Of a DNA stretch of 14,852 nt, positions 6,589-12,646 are shown piece after piece. A program made the translations under genes and the position numbers. Below the pieces are notes generated by a model. It saw only the letters and a list, made by a program, of their open reading frames with translations. It was not told where the DNA came from and searched no databases. Origin of the DNA: Chrysochromulina tobinii (lineage: Eukaryota > Haptophyta > Prymnesiales > Chrysochromulinaceae); assembly GCA_001275005.1 (NCBI GenBank), contig JWZX01002319.1, positions 1 through 14,852 on the forward strand, given 5' to 3'. Within the stretch, counting starts at the first letter, position 1. The number at the start of each line of letters is the position of its first letter.

Positions 6589-7635
6589 TTACGCGGTGGC
6601 GGCGCGGGATCGGCTTCCAATACCGAGCGCTCGTTTCAGGGCGTCGGAGGCGAGGGCCCAGAGCGCCTTTGCGGGGTTCCCGTCGAGCTCGTCAAACAGC
6701 TTGATGTTCAACGCGAACACGAGATTCGCCTCATCGACGATCTCCTGCTTCTGCTTGTCTGACAGCTCGAGCGCGTTGAGCTGCGTGTACCATTCCTCAA
6801 TGAAAGGCTTCGCAGCAGGAATCTCGTCGAATTGGTAAAAGGCCGTGCCGCGGCCGTCGTCGAGAGAAAGACTCCTCCGCGCCATGCCGCCCATCATCTG
6901 CCCGCCGAACAGATCGCCGAGGTAGCGCGTGTACATGTGCGCTATGAGCAGGTGAGGCTGCGTGCCTGCGATCTTGCGCACTCGAGAGGCATACTCCTGC
7001 GTGGCCGGCGACGGCCGGACGGTACTGCGCCACTCCGTGCCAAAGTAGTAAGCCATGTCCTCCTCAAGTGCAGGCATGCGACGCAGCGAGTTGTAGTCGA
7101 GAGCCTTAACGCCGGCGTCTTCGGTCTCGTCAAAGGACTTCTCCATGGCCTCGTACACAAAGTACAGCGAGCACACCAGCTGGCTGAAGGCTGTTTTGGT
7201 GGCGATGCCTCGGAAGAAACCGGTGACAAAGGCGGTATTCTCGGCAACTGAGTGCGACTTGCGTGTCCCGTCATCCAGAGCGAGGGCGAGGCCAGCCGCG
7301 CGTGCCGATGTCTCTGCCACGGGCTTAATCTCCATCGCCTGTGAGACACGGCTTTGCTGCTCCTTCTTCCCAATGCTCTGCATGCGAACCTGTGAGACAC
7401 GGATCTGTTGCGCCGGTTCGGCAGCCGTCGTCGAAATAGCTGCTGGCTCGGCATCTGCAGTCCCAAAGGGAGTTGGGTTCAGCTCAGGCACTGCGCTCCA
7501 TACGAATCCTTCTGGAGGCATAATGGTGCTCATCCTGACCTGCATCGTTCGGCCCATGCTGACCTGCACCGCCGGGCGCGCCAACATCGGCGTCCGCGCG
7601 TAGGATTGTGTTGCCAGGAGAGAGATGGCCAGCAT
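6589..7635 (-). CDS. ho1: Heme oxygenase, plastid type
   Basis: Heme oxygenase opens heme to biliverdin IX-alpha, CO and iron, using reduced ferredoxin in plastids. From ATG 7635 the protein has 348 residues; the open frame extends to 7719, but the first 28 codons look like 5' leader and the 7635 start gives a hydrophobic signal-like start (MLAISLLATQSYARTPMLAR) followed by a Ser/Thr/Ala-rich transit-like segment to about residue 112. The catalytic domain follows: the proximal heme-ligand His128 in GTRKSHSVAENTAFV, YFVYEAMEK, the AYYFGTEWR segment and the distal-helix signature HMYTRYLGDLFGGQMMGGMA (233-252). The usual GDLSGGQ reads GDLFGGQ. DGRGTAFYQFDEIP and LNIKLFDELDG complete the family pattern. 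Closest in style to cyanobacterial/red-algal HO1. It is divergent from the CpeT-like gene and upstream of GST-MsrA on the same strand. Confidence 0.93.
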   Translation of the reverse strand: MLAISLLATQSYARTPMLARPAVQVSMGRTMQVRMSTIMPPEGFVWSAVPELNPTPFGTADAEPAAISTTAAEPAQQIRVSQVRMQSIGKKEQQSRVSQAMEIKPVAETSARAAGLALALDDGTRKSHSVAENTAFVTGFFRGIATKTAFSQLVCSLYFVYEAMEKSFDETEDAGVKALDYNSLRRMPALEEDMAYYFGTEWRSTVRPSPATQEYASRVRKIAGTQPHLLIAHMYTRYLGDLFGGQMMGGMARRSLSLDDGRGTAFYQFDEIPAAKPFIEEWYTQLNALELSDKQKQEIVDEANLVFALNIKLFDELDGNPAKALWALASDALKRALGIGSRSRAATA

Positions 7636-8013
7636 GTGATGAAATCGCTTCTTGGAAGTTTCAAGGTACCACGGATCAGAAGCATAAATTTTCACGACCG
7701 TTACGAGAGGAATTACCAACTTCTTTGCCTTGGCCTGTTGCCTCTAACTTCCTCCCTGAGCCGCTCGGCAGCGTCGGCGCATCTCCAGCCCAACGGGAGG
7801 TCGACGCCAGTACCGGTACATGAGACCACTGGGCACTGGCGGTACATTTACAAGTATAAACCGTGAAGGTCCGTAAATGTGTTGCCTCGTGGGGTTGATG
7901 AGCGATGCCCATACAAGTACATGTACTGTAGGAAACACCCAAGACCGCTGATGAGTTCATGGATGATGGATCTTCTATTCCCGAGATCATCGCTGCAGTA
8001 ATTTTCATCGCCA
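7636..8013. promoter_or_regulatory. Divergent promoter region between heme oxygenase and CpeT-like genes
   Basis: 378 bp separate the two divergent starts. It contains perfect 10-bp palindromes GTACCGGTAC (7810-7819) and GTACATGTAC (7917-7926), a further GTAC at 7842, and an 8-bp inverted repeat ACATTTAC / GTAAATGT (7844-7851 / 7873-7880) separated by 21 bases that include AGTATAAACC, a TATA-like element. The arrangement would suit a shared bidirectional regulatory region; binding factors are unknown. Confidence 0.5.
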
Positions 8014-8862
8014 ATGCCGCGTTCAGCGATGTTGGCACGGTTTCAAGTGCTTCTCCTGGCATCCTCCACCGCTGCGGGCTGGGTAGCAGACCGTGTCGCA
8101 GCGAGCATCGTTGGCCGCCCCTCCGCGATCCGCGGTCCGGCATCATACGCGCCCATAATGACCGTATCTTTGTCTCGCACGAGCCTTGCCGCAGCAGCTG
8201 CTGCAGCCTCAACCCCGGAGAGCTTGCATGCCTCGAGCGTCCTCTCGCGCTTCCTGAGCCAGTTCCGTGGCCACTTCGACAACCATGAGCAGGTCGAGAC
8301 CGAGAAACTTGCGGGTCTCACGCCTCGTGAGGGCGGTGGCCATGAGCACATCCATTGCAGCCTGCAGCCGGTCACGCTCCACGACCGGCCGCAGGGCCAA
8401 TACGTGCTCGCCTCGTACTACTTCAACGGCGACCCGGACGCCGTGTTCCGTGAGCGCCTGTACGCAATCGACGAGCTCCCGCGCGACCCCCAGTTCGGCA
8501 CGTGTGTGCGCATGCGCATCTACAAGATGCGGCTTAGCACTGCTGAACGGCTGCGCGCGGGCATGACGCTGAACGATGTCGCGTGGAGCGCGGCAGAGGA
8601 CTTGCACGCGTCCTTGCACGTGCCCGAGGCGGACGTCTTCTGGCGATGGTGCGGCGAGCGCTTCGAGGGCTCGATGCGCACCCAGTCGATCGAGATCATC
8701 TCGGAGCGATCTGGCCGTGCCATCCGGGTGCGCGACGACGTGGCGCTCTGGCAGGACGCCCTGTGGGTCAACGACCGGGCCACAGACGCCGAGACAGGCG
8801 CGTACGTCTACGGCAACATTCACGACATACCATACAAGATGGCACGCGTCAACGCTGAGTAA
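8014..8862 (+). CDS. cpeT: CpeT/CpcT-family bilin (phycobiliprotein) lyase-like protein, probably plastid-targeted
   Basis: 282 residues from ATG 8014; a second ATG at 8029 is possible and gives a cleaner signal peptide (MLARFQVLLLASSTAAGW). The following 45 residues are Ala/Ser/Arg-rich, transit-peptide-like. The mature domain from about residue 76 shows CpeT family features: FRGHFDNHEQ (84-93; family G-x-F-x-N-x-x-Q), ASYYFNGDPDAVFRERLYAI (133-152; the conserved PYRQRVY-like region), CVRMRIYKM, VFWRWCGERFEGSM (208-221), and a C-terminal YVYGNIHDIPYKMAR that parallels the family's VWGS..GPY ending. T-type lyases attach phycoerythrobilin or phycocyanobilin to phycobiliprotein cysteines in cyanobacteria, red algae and cryptophytes. 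The divergent heme oxygenase makes the bilin precursor. If the host lacks phycobiliproteins, the role would be bilin binding or chaperoning instead. Confidence 0.85.
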   Translation: MPRSAMLARFQVLLLASSTAAGWVADRVAASIVGRPSAIRGPASYAPIMTVSLSRTSLAAAAAAASTPESLHASSVLSRFLSQFRGHFDNHEQVETEKLAGLTPREGGGHEHIHCSLQPVTLHDRPQGQYVLASYYFNGDPDAVFRERLYAIDELPRDPQFGTCVRMRIYKMRLSTAERLRAGMTLNDVAWSAAEDLHASLHVPEADVFWRWCGERFEGSMRTQSIEIISERSGRAIRVRDDVALWQDALWVNDRATDAETGAYVYGNIHDIPYKMARVNAE

Positions 8863-9404
8863 GTAAGCAAAACGTTGTTACTCGTAAAGTAAGCTAAAAA
8901 CAGTGGTCAGCTGCTCGTGGAGGCGGCCGGTGGCACGACTCACGTGCGACGTGCGAGCCAGCGCTCGCAGCCGTGTGGTCGCGGCGGTCTATAAGCATGC
9001 TCACTCTGCTCGCACACCTTGTTCACTCGATATCCTCGACGGACCGACCACACGCCGCGCCCCGCGTCACTGTACCGTCACGTTCCGTCACGTCCGGATG
9101 TGTCTCGCTTTCGGGGGCCTTCTCGTCGGCACTTCAGCTTAATTTTCAGAACGTGTTTAAAGGAACACTCCCCTGCCCGAAACCAACTCCCATGGAAAAC
9201 ACACGAAAAAACTTAAAAAACTCCAAAACTCCAAAAACTCTCGACCTCGGCGTCTCGTTGCAGGGAACACCTTCACACACGCGCCCCGCTTGCTGGCCTG
9301 TTGCCAGTAGTCATGTAAGTGCGCCCCCCCGGGGACGCGCCTGCATGAGCGCCGCTGTACTGTGTGGTCCTGTTTCCAATTCACACACACACACACAAAA
9401 TTCT

Positions 9405-9428
9405 GCGATTCGGGCCGGCCCGAATCGC
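9405..9428. repeat. Perfect 24-bp palindrome
   Basis: The half-site GCGATTCGGGCC is followed directly by its reverse complement GGCCCGAATCGC, with no spacer. It lies just after a CA dinucleotide run and midway between the CpeT-like and F-box genes. It could be a factor-binding site, a cruciform, or a relic of inverted repeats of a mobile element. Confidence 0.8.
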
Positions 9429-9786
9429 TGCAGGAACGACGTCCCGTTCGTTTCGGAAATTGGATTCTTCCTTTTAGCCGGCAGCGTGCGAGAGAACTTT
9501 GTAATTTACCAATTACCAAGCAACCTACACACGGCTCACGGCAGTGCGAGTCGGTTATCCCAATCAGGCGCACCTTTTCACCGGCGCCCCTGGACAGGCG
9601 GGGTACGCGGTTGTCGCTTGCTTGCTTGCTTGCGGTAGCGGCGCGTAGGCCGGTAGCGACGGTACTGTGTACATTCGCACAGTCACGACTCACGAGAGTC
9701 ACGACGGTCGACCGTCCCCCATACACCGCTCACCCCGGCGGGCATTAAGTCTGACGCACACGCAGCTGTGTGCAGAGCACAGAGGT

Positions 9787-9851
9787 TTCAAGTTCAAGTT
9801 ACTACATACATGTAAACAACAGACAACTTGAACTTGAACTTGAACTTGAAC
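9787..9851. repeat. AACTTG hexamer tandem repeat with inverted partner
   Basis: About 4.5 copies of AACTTG fill 9825-9851. TTCAAGTTCAAGTT at 9787-9800 is the exact reverse complement of 9825-9838, giving a 14-bp stem with a 24-base loop. CAGAGGTTTCAAGTT occurs on both sides (about 9780 and 9853). In the extended F-box frame it would encode an LELELEL run, which I regard as untranslated 5' sequence. Confidence 0.7.
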
Positions 9852-9943
9852 TCAGAGGTTTCAAGTTTGGGAGGCTGCAAGTGTCAAGTTTGTGCACCAG
9901 CTCCTACCCTCGGCGACTGTACGGCGCCGTGCGCGACATTTCC

Positions 9944-11449
9944 ATGGTGCCGCATATCCCATTTCAAGGTGGCCACAGCACACGCCGGCTCACCATCAAA
10001 TTGAATCGACCGCTACCAAAGCCTCCGAAAATCTTTCCTGTTCCGAGACCCATGCTCCCTGTGCGCCCCTCGTCGTCGCCATGCGTTGGCGTGTTTGAGC
10101 GTCTGGCGCAGGCCCTGCCAGAGCTGCTTCCCTTGGTGATCAGCTTTCTTGGACCAGCCCTAGCGGTGAGACTCGTGGCGACGAGTTCGAAGCTGAACGC
10201 GGCCTACCGGAGTGCGCCATGGCAGCGCCTGGTTTTTGTCGATCCCGGGCCCCCGAGGCCGTCGAAGGAGCAGATTTTGGGGCTGGTCCGCAGTGCTGTC
10301 CATTCTGTCAAGGACCTGCGGCTGCGCCTCGTCACCGCAGGCGCTCGCTGCTGGGACGGGGCCGAGCTGGCCGAGCTGTTGCACGGCAAGGCGAGCTCTC
10401 TACAGCGGATCGAGCTCACGCATGCGTACGGCATATCCGATGAGACCGTCTGCTTGCTTGCGGCCTGCGAGTCGTTGCAGAGCGTGGTGCTGCAGTGCTC
10501 GGGGACGCACCGTCTCAGCGAGCGCGCACTGCGAGCGCTGCTGGCACAGCCGAGCCTGCGCGAGCTGCGGGTGATGGCCCCTGGGGTGCGGCTGAGCGAC
10601 GAGGGCATGGCGGCCCTCTTCACAGAGGCACGGCGAGGCACCCTCACGCACGCGCATATCGGTAGCGACGCCCCGGCCAACGCGCTGCTCACGCGAGGCG
10701 AGGTGGCCCTGGCATTGGAATGGGCGAGCCCGGCCGTGTGTGCCCATTTGGCGGCGTGCCCCTGCCTCGAGCGCGTGACAATTGACACAGACCTACCGTC
10801 GTTGCGTGAGCTGCTCGCCGGGGCCCCTCTGCTGCCGTTACTCGCGCTCGAGGTGAGGCTCTGGTGTCCCTCGACGCAGATCTTGGCCGACTGCCTGCGC
10901 GCCTTCACCCCGCCGCCCGCGACGCTGGTCTCGCTCGTCATTCGACTGCATGGCGAGCCAACCGGGGGTGGTGGCGGCGACGGCGACGGTCACGATGGCA
11001 GACGCACGCTGCGCTCGCTCGTGCAGTCGATGCTCCATCAGGCGAAGCAGGCGGCCCCTCTCGTGACCGGGGCGAGCGAGGCCGAGGCCGAGGGCGCGCA
11101 GCCGCTGCATCTCATGCTGCACTTGCCGCGCCACCTGGTCCGCTGGTCCACCGCCGATCTGGAGCTGCCAGGTGTGAACGTGCAGATGGGGCCTATCTCG
11201 AGTTGTCCTTCGAGAACGTGTTTGTCTTCCATGCCCATGCTTTTAATATTGCCCTACTCTTAGCGGTTGACCCCCCTACCGCTCAAGAGGCTCAGACGAA
11301 ACCGGGCGCCCAGTGGGAGGCGCAGATGGACATGAAGTACGATGCCAGATGCAGATGTACAGATGGTCTCCATCGAGCTGTCCATCGGAAAGGTTGGGCT
11401 TGAAAGAGGTGAGTTTGAGAGGACTGATGCACCCAACACGCCAGTTTAG
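9944..11449 (+). CDS. F-box / leucine-rich-repeat-like protein, two exons
   Basis: The frame is open from 9770, but its first codons are a hexamer repeat; ATG 9944 (or 10052) is a more natural start. Numbering from 9944, an F-box-like helix pair lies at about 57-93 (LPELLPLVISFLGPALAVRL, then an Ala/Ser/Lys stretch, PWQRLVFVDPG). Degenerate Cys-containing leucine-rich repeats of FBXL style follow (LQRIELTHAYGISDETVCLL, LQSVVLQC, LRELRVMAPGVRLSDEGMAA, then LERVTIDTDL) to about residue 335, a Gly/Asp-rich loop at 340-352, and a final strand-rich segment. F-box proteins link substrates to SCF ubiquitin ligases; the substrate is unknown. The unspliced frame ends in junk at 11263. Splicing 11172-11354 gives ELP-DVQMVSIELSIGKVGL and a stop at 11447-11449. 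The family call rests on pattern reading, not on a search. Confidence 0.55.
11172..11354 (+). other. Probable intron in the F-box gene
   Basis: Donor CCAG|GTGTGAAC at 11172 and acceptor GATGCAG at 11354 (alternative acceptor ending at 11348, also in frame) bound 183 nt and contain the in-frame stop at 11261. The spliced product continues with VQMVSIELSIGKVGLERGEF, which reads as natural protein. The intron's other frame contains LELSFENVFVFHAHAF, so an alternative exon is possible. Confidence 0.45.
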
Positions 11450-12106
11450 GTACTTCTAGTACTATAGATGACTATAGATACTCTTGTGAGTTGTGTGGTG
11501 TAGGCTGTAGCTCTGCGAGGCGGTGACCGGGGGCGGAGTTCTCGCAAAGTCCGGTCCTAAGTCGTCGTGCTAAGGGTGGGTTTTTAGCGCGAAAACGTTA
11601 ATGGCGGGTTACCCGCAAATGGCGAGCCGTACCGTGGGGGTTGCCCCGGGCCCGTGGGGGTTTCCCCGGGCGGCAACATGCTCTCTCCGCTTGCCCATGC
11701 CCAGGTTGACCCGCGTATGCAGGAACACTACACAACAAGACCACCACGGGCGCAGCACACCGACAACGATCAGGAAGGGGATGGGCCCTCCACACCCGCA
11801 GCGACAACCGCCGCTCAACACCGGCACCGGCAACAGCATGCTCACACGCACCCACACTGCAAGACCGCATGGTGGGCACCGCACGCCACGAGACGCGACG
11901 CACGACACTGCGCACACGCTGGCGCCGAAACAGTGGCTTGCTGCTGCTGGCATCACCATCAAGCACACCAGCGCGGTGACTATACTCAACGGTGGACACC
12001 GCGGCACCAACGAGCGAGGTCAGCGCATACAACCGGCCGCCCATGACAGAGATGCATACGCGCACGCGCGGGTGCACGCGGCCCGACCCGAGCCGCAACA
12101 CACAAC
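11450..12106. other. Boundary region and T-poor leader of the retroelement-like unit
   Basis: No gene is supported. 11461-11482 holds two copies of ACTATAGAT. 11632-11680 holds two tandem copies of a CGTGGGGGTT-CCCCGGGC unit. From about 11690 the plus strand becomes rich in A and C and poor in T, a bias that continues to the right edge and clearly differs from the host genes to the left. That change is my best marker for the left end of the element, which I cannot define to the base. Open frames on both strands here are by-products of the missing T. Confidence 0.4.
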
Positions 12107-12646
12107 ATGCGCTCACGCAACATGAGGTCACACAAGCGGACGAAGGCACGGCAAGCGCGGAGGCGCTACACGCGCGCACCTAGCCCGGTTGTAGGTATGT
12201 ACACCGACAGTGGAGACCGCGTGCGATATCGCGACAATAACTGCCGCAGTCCGCGACCCACGCACCCCATAAACACGACCCACTCGGAAGAGCACAATCC
12301 CAACGCACATCACGAGCAGCACCCACGCCAAGACAGACACCCGCGCGCACACACCCACGCCAACGCCGCACACACACACCCGCCCCTCCACGTACCCACG
12401 ACGAACTGGACGATCAATCGGAGGCGCAAGCGGGTAAGTCGACGGGTGCGCGCGACAAATAAGGAAAGACATAAGTCGCATAATCGGGGGACGCCCAAAC
12501 GTCAGCGCCTCCCACACCCACATACGTACAGGCGCCACCAGCATACCGCCAACCCCCCAAGCCCCAAAAACCAACGGTGGACCCCGCATAAGGCACACGG
12601 AGGCACCCGAGAGCGCCGGCACCCACAACGCCGAACACCAAGATGA
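12107..12646 (+). CDS. Possible basic ORF1 of the retroelement-like unit
   Basis: 179 residues, very rich in Arg, His, Thr, Pro and Asn, strongly basic, with no recognisable domain, zinc knuckle or coiled coil. Its TGA (12644-12646) overlaps the ATG (12643-12645) of the large frame as ATGA. Non-LTR retrotransposons often carry a basic nucleic-acid-binding ORF1 ahead of the endonuclease/RT frame, and some couple the two by stop-start overlap. The T-poor composition makes long frames likely by chance, so confidence is low. Confidence 0.22.
   Translation: MRSRNMRSHKRTKARQARRRYTRAPSPVVGMYTDSGDRVRYRDNNCRSPRPTHPINTTHSEEHNPNAHHEQHPRQDRHPRAHTHANAAHTHPPLHVPTTNWTINRRRKRVSRRVRATNKERHKSHNRGTPKRQRLPHPHTYRRHQHTANPPSPKNQRWTPHKAHGGTRERRHPQRRTPR

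Larger units (their letters stand above)
8863..9943. other. 1-kb intergenic region with simple repeats and a long palindrome
   Basis: Open frames here (for example 8973-9638 plus) are low-complexity and unconvincing. Visible structures: TCTATAAGC at 8988, a TATA-like element; an A-rich ACTCCAAA tract at 9205-9240; a (CA)n run at 9381-9396; a perfect 24-bp palindrome at 9405-9428; (CTTG)n at about 9617-9632; and an AACTTG hexamer repeat with inverted partner at 9787-9851. The 3' half is probably the promoter and 5' UTR of the F-box gene. Confidence 0.5.

Noticed and set aside
8209-8823. 204-codon minus-strand frame opposite the CpeT-like gene
   Set aside because: Shadow of the plus-strand gene, which has family motifs and a plausible leader.
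8973-9638. 221-codon plus-strand frame with a TATA-like element upstream
   Set aside because: Low-complexity content (CA repeat, A-rich tract, palindrome) is translated in it, and no domain or conserved pattern appears.
9157-9726. 189-codon minus-strand frame
   Set aside because: Also runs through simple repeats and a palindrome; poly-Phe/Leu and Val runs come from the A-rich tract.
11601-12125. 174-codon plus-strand frame in the T-poor leader
   Set aside because: Composition follows the base bias (His, Thr, Pro, Arg) and no domain is visible; a chance frame is more likely.
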